Origin: Arcobacter sp.
GTDB taxonomy: Bacteria; Campylobacterota; Campylobacteria; Campylobacterales; Arcobacteraceae
NCBI GenBank assembly: GCA_002869565.1
Contig: PKUJ01000020.1
Coordinates: forward strand, 1-64,000
DNA length: 64,000 bases
Direction: 5' to 3'
The notes below the pieces were generated by a model. It saw only the letters and a list, made by a program, of their open reading frames with translations. It did no database searches and had not been told where the DNA came from. This document shows, one piece after another, positions 1-9,736 of the stretch; position 1 is the stretch's first letter, and each line of letters begins with the position of its first letter. The translations under genes were made by a program, and so were the position numbers.

Positions 1-1
1 A

Positions 2-100
2 CTAGATGATATTAATAACACTGAGTTACAAGCAACTATCAAAGAAGAGCTTAAGACTCTTGCTCGTAACTTTGTTATTTATGAGAAGTCGACGTATTAA
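2..100 (+). CDS. 3' end of an unidentified gene cut by the window edge
   Basis: An open frame runs in from the window edge and stops at TAA 98-100. The visible 32 residues read [10 protein letters not shown]...[10 protein letters not shown]. The piece is charged and probably helical. It is too short for me to assign a family. The next gene starts 77 bases downstream on the same strand. Confidence 0.45.
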   Translation, partial: LDDINNTELQATIKEELKTLARNFVIYEKSTY

Positions 101-177
101 AATTATCTAAAATTATTAACAAAATAAAAAGTATAGCTGGTATAAAATACCAGTTATACTTTCCATAGGATTATTTT

Positions 178-1023
178 ATGACTAATAACTTAGAAACAGA
201 AAATGAAAATTATAAAAAAATAGAAAAAGTTATAAAATATATTGATGAAAACTTCAAAGACCAACCTTCCATAGATACAATTTCCGAATACATTGGAATG
301 AGTAAATTCCATCTTATTAGAGTATTTAAAGAGTATGTTGGGGTTACTCCAATCCAATTTTTACAATCTATTACATTAAACTACGCAAAAGAGCATTTAA
401 AAGAATCCAAAAGTATATTAGATAGTTCTTTGGATATTGGATTATCTAGTTCTAGTAGATTGCATGATTTATTTGTTAATATTATTGGAGTTACGCCAAA
501 AGAGTACAAAGAATTTGGAAAAAATGTAAAAATTACTTATGGTTATGGAGCAACTCCATTTGGTGAAGCTTTAATAGGTTTTACAAAAAGAGGGGTAAGC
601 TATTTAGGATTTGTAGATAGTAATAATGAAAATAAAGAACAATTATTTGAAAGGTTTAAAGAAATTTGGGCAAAAGCTGATTTAATTGAAAATGATGATG
701 AAGCTCAAGAGTATTTAAATAAAATTTTTATAGAGAAAGAAAAATTTGATTTATATGTGAAAGGAACAAATTTTCAAATCAATATTTGGAAAGCTTTATT
801 AAATATTCCAAATGGCTCAATCACAACTTATCAAGAGATTGCAAATAGTATTAATAAACCAAAAGCAGTAAGAGCAGTGGCTTCAGCTATTGGTTCAAAT
901 CATATTGGCTATCTTATACCTTGTCATAGAGTTTTAGCTAAATCAGGGGCTATGAGTGGTTATAGATGGGGGATTGAACGTAAGAAAATTCTAGTTGCCT
1001 ACGAAGCTTTAAAAAATAATTAG
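178..1023 (+). CDS. AraC-type regulator fused to methylated-DNA-protein-cysteine methyltransferase (Ada-like)
   Basis: This 281-residue protein has two parts. Residues about 15-105 form an AraC-family double helix-turn-helix (IDTISEYIGMSKFHLIRVFKE). Residues about 195-280 form an O6-alkylguanine-DNA alkyltransferase domain with the active-site motif IPCHRV, whose Cys accepts the alkyl group, and the upstream helix-turn-helix AVRAVASAIGSN. The N-terminal zinc/phosphotriester domain of E. coli Ada is absent, so it resembles the shorter Ada-like repair and regulator fusions. The likely role is direct reversal of alkylation damage with possible self-regulation (inference). Its stop overlaps the end of the convergent transporter gene by 4 bp. 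Confidence 0.9.
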   Translation: MTNNLETENENYKKIEKVIKYIDENFKDQPSIDTISEYIGMSKFHLIRVFKEYVGVTPIQFLQSITLNYAKEHLKESKSILDSSLDIGLSSSSRLHDLFVNIIGVTPKEYKEFGKNVKITYGYGATPFGEALIGFTKRGVSYLGFVDSNNENKEQLFERFKEIWAKADLIENDDEAQEYLNKIFIEKEKFDLYVKGTNFQINIWKALLNIPNGSITTYQEIANSINKPKAVRAVASAIGSNHIGYLIPCHRVLAKSGAMSGYRWGIERKKILVAYEALKNN

Positions 1024-1787
1024 TTCAATACAATTTTTATGATATTTGCTATTAACATAGTAACAAGTACAAAAATTAAAACTTTTTTTATAAACTCTTC
1101 TCCACCTTTAATTGCATAATGACTACCTACATATGAGCCTGCAATGTTTGCTAAGCCCATAGGAATAGCAGCTAACCATAATATTTTAGCCGCAAAGAAA
1201 AAAGCTAGAACTGAACCAAAGTTTGTTGCAAAATTTAATGGTTTAGTTGATGCTGTTGCAGTTAAATAATCTAGATGTAGAAATTTTTTCATTGAAATAG
1301 TTAAATAAGTTCCCGTACCAGGTCCTAATAAGCCATCATAAAAACCAATCGGTGTAGTTGATAAAATAATATTTTTTTTAGTTAACTCTACATTCTCTTC
1401 TTTAATTTCTTTACTTTTTTTAAATAACATCATCATAGCAATGGGTATTGATAATAAAATTGCCCATTGTATAACTTCATCAGATAAAAACATTACAAGT
1501 TGACTTCCTATATATGAGGCTACAAGACAAGGAATAATAGCAATAGAAACAACTTTCCAAGAAATTTTTTTACTAAGTGCGTATTTAATTGTAGCCATTA
1601 ATGCTCCAACTACACTTTGCATTTTATTTGTACCTAAAACAAAAATTGGAGGGATTCCACTAAAAAGTAACATTGGAACAGTTATCATACCTCCTCCACC
1701 AGCAATTGAATCAATATACCCAGCTATAAATCCAGTTAGCATAAATATTAATATCCAAGTTGTAGATATATCGTTTGCAAATTCCAT
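1020..1787 (-). CDS. TSUP (TauE/SafE) family membrane transporter
   Basis: This 255-residue protein has the usual TauE/SafE length and about eight hydrophobic segments. The N-terminal family motif GFIAGYIDSIAGGGGMITVP is followed by GTNKMQSVVGA, and the second half repeats the pattern with IGFYDGLLGPGTGTYL and TKPLNFATN. The family moves sulfur-containing or organic anions across the inner membrane; the substrate cannot be read from the sequence. It is convergent with and overlaps the Ada-like gene, so it is probably a single-gene unit. Confidence 0.88.
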   Translation of the reverse strand: MEFANDISTTWILIFMLTGFIAGYIDSIAGGGGMITVPMLLFSGIPPIFVLGTNKMQSVVGALMATIKYALSKKISWKVVSIAIIPCLVASYIGSQLVMFLSDEVIQWAILLSIPIAMMMLFKKSKEIKEENVELTKKNIILSTTPIGFYDGLLGPGTGTYLTISMKKFLHLDYLTATASTKPLNFATNFGSVLAFFFAAKILWLAAIPMGLANIAGSYVGSHYAIKGGEEFIKKVLIFVLVTMLIANIIKIVLN

Positions 1788-1887
1788 AATTATCTTTCAT
1801 TTTAAGTTGTGCGGATTATAGCAATATTTGGATTGTTTGGAGTTTATTTTTTGGTTATACTTTAAGAAATTTTACAAAAGGACAAAT

Positions 1888-3117
1888 ATGACTTATAAAA
1901 ATAATGATTTATGTAAAATAAGAACAATAACTACATTTTTAACATTAACAGAAAATAAAGAATTATGGAAAAAAGAGATTAAAAAAGCTTGTGATTTTTG
2001 TAATGAATTAACAATAAAATTTAATCAAAATGAATATGAAGTTCAATCAATAAGAATCGTTACAAATGCTTTTGGAGAGTATTTAGATACTTCAAGTTTA
2101 AAAAGTGCAAAAGCTGATTTAGAAGTTTTAAGTAATCTATTAAATTCATTTGTAAGTGATGGTTTACGTATAAGATTTGCAATTGGTGAGGCTAAAACAG
2201 TACAAGAGGTAGAACTTTTACCTGAATTAATAGCTTCATATGGAGACCTTTGTAATGCCTGCGTTAACGTACCTGTAAATGATTATGGCATTTTAGATAA
2301 TGAACTTATAACACATTGTTCAAATGCTGTTCAAAAAATATCAAAGATTACTCCAAGAGGTGAGGGTAATTTTAATTTTACAGTAAATTTTAATTGTGAA
2401 CCTTTCATTCCTTATTTTCCAGCATCTTTTCACAATAGTAGTTTAGAAAATTCTTATGTTGTTGGATTTGAAACACCTGATTTATTGGTTCATGTATTAG
2501 ACGAGTTTAATAAAAATAGAAAAATAGTAAATCATCAAGAGTTATTTGGAAAATATTATGAGATTATGAGTGAAGCTTTACAATATCATGTTGATAATGT
2601 AAAAGTTATTTTAGATTCTTATGATAATAAAGAGTTCAAATTTGTAGGGATAGATAGTTCAGCAGCTCCTTCTAAAAATTGTTCTTCCATGACAAAAGTT
2701 TATGAGCTTCTAGGTGTTCCGTATTTTGGAGCTGCTGGAAGTGTTGAAGCTTCTTCCTTATTGACAAAAGTATTTAAAGGGGTGAAAAATATGCCTTTAG
2801 TAGGTTTTTCAGGATTAATGTTAGCTGTAATTGAAGACCTAGGTTTAGCCAAGGGAACAATAGAAAACAACTATGATATTAGAACTTTATTAACAAATAG
2901 TGCAGTTTGTGGTATTGGACTTGATACTGTTCCAATTGCTGGAAATACTTCTCTATCCAAAATTTCAGCACTTATGAGAGATACAGGAACTATGGCTTTC
3001 AGATTAAATAAACCACTAACAGTAAGGCTTTTCCCTTATCCAAATAAAAAAGCAGGGGAAATAACTGAATATGAAAGTGATGATCTATGTAACTGTGCAA
3101 TTTTAGCCGTTCCTTAA
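1888..3117 (+). CDS. DUF711 (UPF0210/PFL) family protein
   Basis: This 409-residue protein matches the DUF711 family, which is related to the glycyl-radical-enzyme fold but has no established reaction. Recognisable stretches are TPRGEGNFNFTVNFNCEPFIPYFPASFH, GIDSSAAPSKN and GIGLDTVPIAGNTSLSKISA near the C-terminus. I chose ATG 1888 because AAAGG lies just upstream (1877-1881). An in-frame start at 1828 would add 20 residues with no ribosome site. No partner gene adjoins it, and a biochemical role is unknown. Confidence 0.8.
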   Translation: MTYKNNDLCKIRTITTFLTLTENKELWKKEIKKACDFCNELTIKFNQNEYEVQSIRIVTNAFGEYLDTSSLKSAKADLEVLSNLLNSFVSDGLRIRFAIGEAKTVQEVELLPELIASYGDLCNACVNVPVNDYGILDNELITHCSNAVQKISKITPRGEGNFNFTVNFNCEPFIPYFPASFHNSSLENSYVVGFETPDLLVHVLDEFNKNRKIVNHQELFGKYYEIMSEALQYHVDNVKVILDSYDNKEFKFVGIDSSAAPSKNCSSMTKVYELLGVPYFGAAGSVEASSLLTKVFKGVKNMPLVGFSGLMLAVIEDLGLAKGTIENNYDIRTLLTNSAVCGIGLDTVPIAGNTSLSKISALMRDTGTMAFRLNKPLTVRLFPYPNKKAGEITEYESDDLCNCAILAVP

Positions 3118-3191
3118 TATAAAATAATAGTTCCATATTAACTACACATTAGTTTAGATAGAATATCTGCACTTATAAAGTGGAGAGAGAA

Positions 3192-3833
3192 ATGCAAAAT
3201 AAAAAAGTAGTTTTAATATCGATTGTTGTTTTAATAGCAATCTTTGTTGGTGGAGGTTATTTTTATAAAAATAGTCAATCAGAAAAAATGGTTACAATGT
3301 CAAAAGAACAAGCTTTATTATTTCAAAGACCATATTCTTTGGTTGTTGGTAAAAAAGAGGCAAAAGTTCAGCTTGTAGAATTTTTTGATCCAGCTTGTGG
3401 AACTTGTGCACAATTTCATCCTTTAGTTAAAGAAAAGATTAAAAAAAGCAATGGAAATATTAAAATTGTTTACAGATATGCACCTTTTCATAAAAACTCA
3501 AACTATGCAGTTAAGATGCTAGAAGGGGCAAGAGCTCAAGGTTTATTTATGGAGACTTTAGATTTTATGTTTTCAACACAAAAATATTGGGTTGAGCATC
3601 ATGTTGTTAATCCTCAAAAATTATGGAGAATGTTGCCTAAAGTAGAAGGTCTTGATATGGAAAAACTTGGGAAGTTTATGAATGATCCTAAAGCAGATGA
3701 AATTATAAAACAAGATTTGGCTGATGCAGAAAAGTTAAAAGTTACTCAAACTCCTGAGTATTTTGTTAATGGAAAACCTTTGGCAACTTTTGGTTTAAAA
3801 AACCTTATGGATTTAATAGACTCTGCCTTATAG
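3192..3833 (+). CDS. Membrane-anchored DsbA-like thioredoxin-fold protein
   Basis: This 213-residue protein has one N-terminal membrane segment (residues about 6-24), then a DsbA/thioredoxin fold with the redox motif CGTC (EFFDPACGTCAQFHP) and the cis-Pro region TQTPEYFVNG. It probably forms or isomerises disulfides in periplasmic proteins. ATG 3192 is favoured over GTG 3180 because GGAGAGA ends just before it. No DsbB-like quinone partner is next to it. Confidence 0.85.
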   Translation: MQNKKVVLISIVVLIAIFVGGGYFYKNSQSEKMVTMSKEQALLFQRPYSLVVGKKEAKVQLVEFFDPACGTCAQFHPLVKEKIKKSNGNIKIVYRYAPFHKNSNYAVKMLEGARAQGLFMETLDFMFSTQKYWVEHHVVNPQKLWRMLPKVEGLDMEKLGKFMNDPKADEIIKQDLADAEKLKVTQTPEYFVNGKPLATFGLKNLMDLIDSAL

Positions 3834-3859
3834 AAATTATTAAAAAAGGAAATGTGTGA

Positions 3860-3964
3860 TTATTTAATATCACACTTTCCAAATTTACATTTTAAAAGTT
3901 TTATTACTATATAAATAAAATATACTAAAATTCCAAACTCAAAAACTTTATATACAATTTCCAT
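3860..3964 (-). CDS. Possible 34-residue single-pass membrane protein
   Basis: A short minus-strand frame begins with MEIVYKVFEFGILVYFIYIV and ends with a basic, two-cysteine tail (KLLKCKFGKCDIK). A weak AAGAG lies 6 bases before the ATG. It fills the otherwise empty gap between the DsbA-like and VF530 genes. I recognise no family; a chance frame in AT-rich DNA is possible. Confidence 0.3.
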   Translation of the reverse strand: MEIVYKVFEFGILVYFIYIVIKLLKCKFGKCDIK

Positions 3965-4024
3965 TAAAAACTCTTTTTTGCTATAATTTTCATTTAAATT
4001 ATTATACAAGGAAATACTAAATTT

Positions 4025-4243
4025 ATGGATAAAGAACAAGAATCAAATCCTCTTCACAGAATGACCTTAGAAAAAATATTAAATAGTTTAGTCGAAAACT
4101 ACGGTTGGGAAGAGTTAGGACGACGAATAAATATTAGATGTTTTACTTATGATCCCTCCATAAAATCAAGTCTTAAGTTTTTGAGAAAAACTCCTTGGGC
4201 TAGAACAAAAGTTGAGAAACTTTTTTTAAGTCGAAGAGATTGA
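4025..4243 (+). CDS. VF530 family (DUF2132) small DNA-binding protein
   Basis: This 72-residue protein fits the VF530/DUF2132 family along its whole length, with [27 protein letters not shown] and the invariant-looking [12 protein letters not shown]. The family is described as small double-stranded-DNA-binding proteins of unknown physiological role. AAGGAAA lies about 11 bases upstream of ATG 4025. It stands alone between unrelated genes. Confidence 0.85.
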   Translation: MDKEQESNPLHRMTLEKILNSLVENYGWEELGRRINIRCFTYDPSIKSSLKFLRKTPWARTKVEKLFLSRRD

Positions 4244-4365
4244 CTTATCTATTTTATTAAAAAACTTCAAAAATATGACTTTTTTTGTTATAATCCAATT
4301 TATAAAATAATTATATAAATATAAATAATCATTTTATAAATAAAAAGTAGTAAATAGGTTGTAAA

Positions 4366-5340
4366 TTGCAATATTCTAGATTAAGAAATATTATTTGGTT
4401 GACATTAACATTTGTTATATTTATTATGATTTTTTTAGTTTTTAAATATATTATTGTCGGATATCATGAAAATATACATGGACAAGTTGAGTTTATAAAA
4501 AATTCAAAATATATTTTAACTTCATTTATAGTATTTATTTCATTAGTTATATTTCTTTTGGTTACTTATTTTTTGAAAAGAATTGAAATTTTAGATAGAG
4601 AGATAAGATTAAAAGATTCTTTATTAACAAATAATTCGAAGTTAGTAGAAATGGGAGGATTAATAGATAATATTGCTCATCAATGGAAACAACCTTTATC
4701 AATTATTAGCATAGTAATAAGTGATTTAAAAGTAAAAAAAGAATTTAATCAACTAACAGATGAGCTTATTGATAATGCAATTGAAATTAGTTTAAATAAT
4801 ATTAATTATCAAGCACAAACAATTGATGATTTTAGAAATTTTTATAAATCGGATAAAAAAGAGGAAAATTTTACTTTAGAAAAAGTCTTTGATTTAAATA
4901 TGAAACTAATAGGTTCTACTTTAAAAAATAATAATGTAAAAGTTGATTTAAATATTGATGATATTAGAATTTATGGATTGAAAAATGAGTTAGTTCAGGC
5001 TATTTTAAATATTTTAAATAATTCAAATGATGTTTTCTCTAAAAAAAATAATCAAAGTGACAATTATATAATGATTTCCGCCTTAAAAAAAACAGAATAT
5101 GCAATTATTATTATCCATGATAATGCAGGTGGCATACCTGATGAATACTTGGACAAAGTTTTTATTAATCATTTTACAACAAAAAAAGATAGTGGAGGAA
5201 CAGGAGTAGGGCTTTTCGTTTCGAGAGAAATTATTGTAAAAAATATGTTAGGAAAGTTAAATGTTAAAAATGAAGGTATATTTTATAAAAATAAAAAGTA
5301 TCTTGGTGCAAAATTTATAATTGAATTGCCTTTAGCTTAG
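4366..5340 (+). CDS. Sensor histidine kinase with a short periplasmic loop
   Basis: This 324-residue protein has membrane segments at residues about 10-29 and 47-66 with only about 18 residues between them, so there is no real periplasmic sensor. They are followed by a linker and a dimerisation/phosphoacceptor helix with the H-box DNIAHQWKQPLSIIS. An ATPase domain (NILNNSNDVF, HDNAGGIPDEYLDKVF, GGTGVGLFVSREI) completes it. TTG 4366 is the start, preceded by AGG at a spacing of 7. No response regulator is adjacent. It is convergent with a second, broken kinase gene and may respond to membrane or cytoplasmic cues (inference). Confidence 0.85.
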   Translation: MQYSRLRNIIWLTLTFVIFIMIFLVFKYIIVGYHENIHGQVEFIKNSKYILTSFIVFISLVIFLLVTYFLKRIEILDREIRLKDSLLTNNSKLVEMGGLIDNIAHQWKQPLSIISIVISDLKVKKEFNQLTDELIDNAIEISLNNINYQAQTIDDFRNFYKSDKKEENFTLEKVFDLNMKLIGSTLKNNNVKVDLNIDDIRIYGLKNELVQAILNILNNSNDVFSKKNNQSDNYIMISALKKTEYAIIIIHDNAGGIPDEYLDKVFINHFTTKKDSGGTGVGLFVSREIIVKNMLGKLNVKNEGIFYKNKKYLGAKFIIELPLA

Positions 5341-5359
5341 TAAAAAAAGACAATATTTT

Positions 5360-7126
5360 TTATTTTTTTTGAAGATAAATCATAAATTGAGCTCCTGTAT
5401 AGTTTTTATTATTATATGAAAAAGTTTCATTTGAAACTTCAATTTTACCATTCATATGCTTTTCTATAATTTCTTGAGACATGTATAGTCCTATTCCTGT
5501 TCCTTGATATTGATGTTTTGTTGTAAAGTATGGCTCAAATATTTTATCAATAATATCTTTTTTTATACCTTTTGCATTATCTTTTATAGATATTACTAAC
5601 TTTTCGTCTTTAGTATAAACGTTAATAAATACATATTTTTCTTTAATATTATTTATTTCTAATGAATCTTTCGCATTATTTAAAATATTTATAATAACTT
5701 TAATAAGTTCATTTTCAAATCCATATATTTTGATATCTTCAATATTTTTTATTATATTTATATGTTTATTGTGAAATTGACTAGAAATTAATGTAAATGT
5801 TTTTTCAAATAATTCTTCCATATTAAAATTCTTTTTTTCTTTATTTGGATTGAAAAAATTACTAAAATCATTAATAGTTCTTGATAAATATTGAACAGTA
5901 GAATTAATCTGCATCATATTTGATTGGAATTCTTTTTCATCAAAATTATCAACTGAATATGTGATAGAAGAACCTGTCGCTATAGTACTAATCACAGATA
6001 AAGGTTGTCTCCATTGGTGTGATATATTTGATAACATCTCTCCCATTGCTGCATGACGAGATTGTATATGTAATATGTGATCTTTTTCTTTTAATTTTGT
6101 AACATCCATTGCTGATGTAATTATTGTCTTTTGATTGTTTATAACCCCTAGTGAAGTAGAGCTAAAATTCCAAATTAATTTTTTACCACTTTTACTTATT
6201 ATTATAAACTCTCCTTCATCAACTCTTTGCTTCTTTTCAAATAATTTTTCAATATATGATTTTACTGTTGATGCTTTTTTACCATATACTTTTTCTGTCC
6301 ATTTTTCAATAGTGTCAATTTCTTCATATTTATATTCGCAAAGTTCTTCCCAAACTTGATTTATCATTAGAACCTTTCCCTTTTCATTATGAATCATAAT
6401 TGGATTAGGAGCTTCTCTTATTACAGTTTCCAATAGAAGTTTGTTATTTTCTAAGATATCAACATCATTAGAAATTTTATTGATTATATAATATGATAAA
6501 AATAGAAAAATTGATAAAAATATGAAGGTTGCATATAAATTGAATTTTTCAAATTTCTTAAAGATATTTGTAGATTCATTTTTAAAGTAGATAGCTTTAT
6601 TCTGGGCATATAGATATAAATTCTCGGAAGCATTTTCTAGTTCTGTTACATGCTTGTCTCCTTCGTTTTTTGTTATTTAAATTGCTTCTTTATATTTTCC
6701 CTTTATTGCAAGTTTAATAACTTTTTCTCGTATAGGTTTTGATTTTTTAAATAAAGCTCTTGTAAAAACTTCTAAATTTTTCCCTTCTTCTCCTAATATA
6801 TTTTTTTTAATAATATTAAGGCTTTTATATATGTCCTTTTCAATTTCATCATTTTTTTTAATCAAATTATTAACTTCATTTAATGATGGATATAAAATAA
6901 TATCTTTCATATTTCTATGCATTTTATAAAGATTGATTTTCACAGATTGTGCTTCATTTGAAACTTTTAATGGATGATTATATATGATTTGTGTTAACTG
7001 ATTCATTTTATGAACTTGATATATATCATAAGTTTTTGAAAATAAAATTGAGATTACAAGTATAATTGTAGCAAGTATTAAAATTTTTATTATTTTTGGA
7101 TTTTTAGTATCTTCTGAATAAATCAT
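5360..7126 (-). pseudogene. Sensor histidine kinase with PAS domain, interrupted by one in-frame TAA
   Basis: A single frame runs 589 codons from ATG 7126 to TAA 5360-5362 with one internal TAA at 6677-6679. Upstream of the stop are a membrane segment (residues 13-31) and a helical periplasmic domain. Downstream in the same frame come a second membrane segment (FIFLSIFLFLSYYII), a PAS domain (residues about 235-345), an H-box NISHQWRQPLSVIS, and an ATPase domain with NILNNAKDS and GTGIGLYMSQEI. No frameshift is needed to join the halves. If real, the stop leaves a 149-residue sensor fragment, while a TTG near 6433 could start a PAS-kinase fragment. One base change from GAA or CAA would make it intact. 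Confidence 0.8.
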
Positions 7127-7210
7127 TTTAATCCTTAAAATATTATAATAAATTATATCATAATTTTTTTATCTAAGAAGTATCTTATTTTATACTATTA
7201 ATGTTTTTAT

Positions 7211-8833
7211 TTAGAAAATTGCTACTTTTTTAACTCGGTTATTTTTTAACCATTCTTCTTGCATGTTTTTCATTTTTTTGTCAGAAGATTTTTTTCTATA
7301 TTTATAAGAAACAGTCTCATTATGGTCATTCTCATTATATGTATAATCTAAATGTAAAGCAGATAATTCAATGGCTTTTTTAGCTCTAGTGGCTGCAACA
7401 TAATAAATATTTAATTCTTCTACTTCTTGAGTGAGAGACATTTTATTCTTTTGATTTGTTATCTCTTTTTTAGAAACAAAATCATTTGCCATAAGAACTT
7501 GGTCATATTCTAGACCCTTTGATTTATGTGTAGTTGTAAAGATAATATCAGCTTCTTCTTTATTTGTTGTTAGTTTTTCTTTTATTTTTTTATTTATTTC
7601 AAATATATTATCCCCATAAGTATTAATAAATTTGATTACATTTAAAAAATCTTGGTTTTTTGTCTCTTTTGAAAATTGTTCTAATTCATATATTGATTCA
7701 AACTCTTTTATTTCACTCATAGTGATTTTGTCAAATTTTTTTTCTTTTAAATAAAAGATAGAGTACACAGTTTGATTCATAAATGAATATGAAGAATAAC
7801 CACCTTCAAAATAGATTTTTTTATCATCATGAAGTAAAAAGACAATCTCTTGAATTAGCCCAAATGTTGTTCTTGCTATCACGCAATAAGGTTTGTTTGT
7901 ATCAATTGCATCTTTTCCTATTTTAGTTTGGTTTTGTGTTCCTGAAATAGTTAAAGTTCTTTTTGTATTTATTCTATAGAGTTCATTTAAACTATTTTGT
8001 AAAGTTTTTGCATAGGAATCCGAAAATCTAAAACTCTTAGATAAACTATACTCTGGTAAATCTATTTTATATAAAGCATTAATTGCATATCTAAAAGAGT
8101 ATATTTGCTGAAAAGAATCTCCAATATAAATCCGTCTACAATTTTGAGCTTCAACAATGCCAATCATTACATCTGAAATATCTTGTGCTTCATCTACAAG
8201 TATTAAATCATAATCTAAACTTCTGCAAATACTTTTATTTAAATAAAACATTTTTAAGTAAAAATCATGTGTAGCATCTATTTTTTTGTTTTTCATTGCA
8301 GAAAGAATATGTTTTAAATGATTTAGTGCTTTTTGTTCATCTTTATTTAAAAGTTCAATAATTTTTGGTCCTAAATCAGTCTGTTTTTTATATTTTTCTA
8401 AAAGTTTATCATCTAAAGCTATTAAAGAAGAGTTGCAATAAAAATTAACTAAGTCTTTTATCAAAGCAATGTATTCAGCAACTGGAAAATAGTTTTTCTT
8501 TTTATTTACAGTATGTTCATATTCACATAAACAGTATTCCAAAACTTGTATTTTCAAATCATTACATAAGTTATATTGATATGCTTGAATCTTATTATAA
8601 GCTAAAGAGTGAATAGTACTAATTTTCATATGTGAAAGGTTATACTCTTTTAGTTTATCTTGAATAGAAGTTTGTAAAGATTTATTATAGGCTAGGTATA
8701 AAATCTTTAAGTGGCTATTCTTTTTAGCATATTCAAGTAGGGTAGTTGTTTTTCCACTTCCTGCAACGGCATTTATTTTAAAAGATTTTTCTTTTGCATT
8801 TATAATTTCAATTTGTTCTTGGGTTAAATTCAT
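7211..8833 (-). CDS. UvrD/Rep-family superfamily 1 helicase-like ATPase
   Basis: This 540-residue protein carries helicase motif I (NAVAGSGKTTTLLEYA), motif II (YDLILVDEAQDISDVM), motif III (IGDSFQQIYSFR), a motif V-like TTHKSKGLEYDQV, and motif VI (YYVAATRAKKAI). It is shorter than UvrD (about 720 residues) and resembles compact helicases of the Fbh1/UvrD-like group. A DNA repair or recombination role is inferred. It appears to be a single-gene unit on the minus strand. Confidence 0.85.
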   Translation of the reverse strand: MNLTQEQIEIINAKEKSFKINAVAGSGKTTTLLEYAKKNSHLKILYLAYNKSLQTSIQDKLKEYNLSHMKISTIHSLAYNKIQAYQYNLCNDLKIQVLEYCLCEYEHTVNKKKNYFPVAEYIALIKDLVNFYCNSSLIALDDKLLEKYKKQTDLGPKIIELLNKDEQKALNHLKHILSAMKNKKIDATHDFYLKMFYLNKSICRSLDYDLILVDEAQDISDVMIGIVEAQNCRRIYIGDSFQQIYSFRYAINALYKIDLPEYSLSKSFRFSDSYAKTLQNSLNELYRINTKRTLTISGTQNQTKIGKDAIDTNKPYCVIARTTFGLIQEIVFLLHDDKKIYFEGGYSSYSFMNQTVYSIFYLKEKKFDKITMSEIKEFESIYELEQFSKETKNQDFLNVIKFINTYGDNIFEINKKIKEKLTTNKEEADIIFTTTHKSKGLEYDQVLMANDFVSKKEITNQKNKMSLTQEVEELNIYYVAATRAKKAIELSALHLDYTYNENDHNETVSYKYRKKSSDKKMKNMQEEWLKNNRVKKVAIF

Positions 8834-8915
8834 TGGCGAAATTTTATCTTAAAATTTTTAAAGTAAGGCAAGAGAAAATATTAATCTAAAAGAATCTAAT
8901 TATTTATTAGCACCT

Positions 8916-9722
8916 TTAACAATCAGTGAAAACTGATTTTACCTTCCATTTAAAAAGTTTTTCTATCTCTTCTTGATCATTTACGGTATAAACATTTACA
9001 TAAAACCCCGCATTATTTAATCTAGTTACTAAAGTTTTATCTGTAATTATAAAATTAGGATTGTAGTTTTGTACATTCAAACTTTTGAGATAATTTATTA
9101 AATCTTCTGGATGATGATCATCTTGTAAAGCTGCTGTTTCAATTGATGGATCTATTTTATATATTTGTTTTAAATAGTTATGATTAAATGAAGATATTAT
9201 AACTTTGTTTTGCATTTCTAGTTTTTCAACTATTTTTACTATTTCTTGCACTGCTATTTTATCAAATTTTGTATCTGATAAATCTTTTATTTCTATATTA
9301 GCAAAGGTATTATTATCTCTTAGAAAAATCAAAAGTTCTTCTAAAGTTAATATTCTTTGTATTCCTAGATTCTTTAATTCTTCAACTGAAACTAGACCTT
9401 CTTTTATTGTTCCATAAGGATCTTTTTCTATAAACCATGAACCAAAATCAAGTTTAAGAAGCTGTTCATATGTGTAATCTACTACATTATATGGTTCTTT
9501 AAATTCTTCCAAATCTTTTACATTACTAGTTCTTTCTAGTGTACTATCATGTATGATTACAGGAACTCCATCATAACTAAATGCCACATCAAACTCTACA
9601 ATATTGTATTTTAAAATTGCTTGTTCAAATGCTGATATTGTATTCTCTGCTCTTATTATTCTCAATCCTCTATGAGAAATAAGTGCTTGTTTATCTTTTT
9701 CAAAATTATTCCAAAAATTCAT
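8916..9722 (-). CDS. Glycerophosphodiester phosphodiesterase
   Basis: This 268-residue GDPD-family enzyme has the catalytic motif ISHRGLRIIRAENTISAF, metal ligands in EFDVAFSYDGVPVIIHD, and a later NIEIKD strand. It should hydrolyse glycerophosphodiesters to glycerol-3-phosphate and an alcohol. No signal peptide is seen, so it is cytoplasmic. It lies 14 bases after the second permease of the ABC importer and is likely its last operon gene, which parallels UgpQ with the Ugp importer. This suggests that the transporter brings in a glycerophosphodiester or its head-group (inference). Confidence 0.88.
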   Translation of the reverse strand: MNFWNNFEKDKQALISHRGLRIIRAENTISAFEQAILKYNIVEFDVAFSYDGVPVIIHDSTLERTSNVKDLEEFKEPYNVVDYTYEQLLKLDFGSWFIEKDPYGTIKEGLVSVEELKNLGIQRILTLEELLIFLRDNNTFANIEIKDLSDTKFDKIAVQEIVKIVEKLEMQNKVIISSFNHNYLKQIYKIDPSIETAALQDDHHPEDLINYLKSLNVQNYNPNFIITDKTLVTRLNNAGFYVNVYTVNDQEEIEKLFKWKVKSVFTDC

Positions 9723-9736
9723 TTATGTTTACTCTC

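Noticed and set aside
1828-1887. Upstream start for the DUF711 gene
   Set aside because: There is no ribosome site, and the added residues are unlike the family N-terminus; ATG 1888 has a good one.
9205-9417. Short plus-strand frame opposite the phosphodiesterase gene
   Set aside because: Antisense shadow with no start signal and biased Ser/Phe composition.
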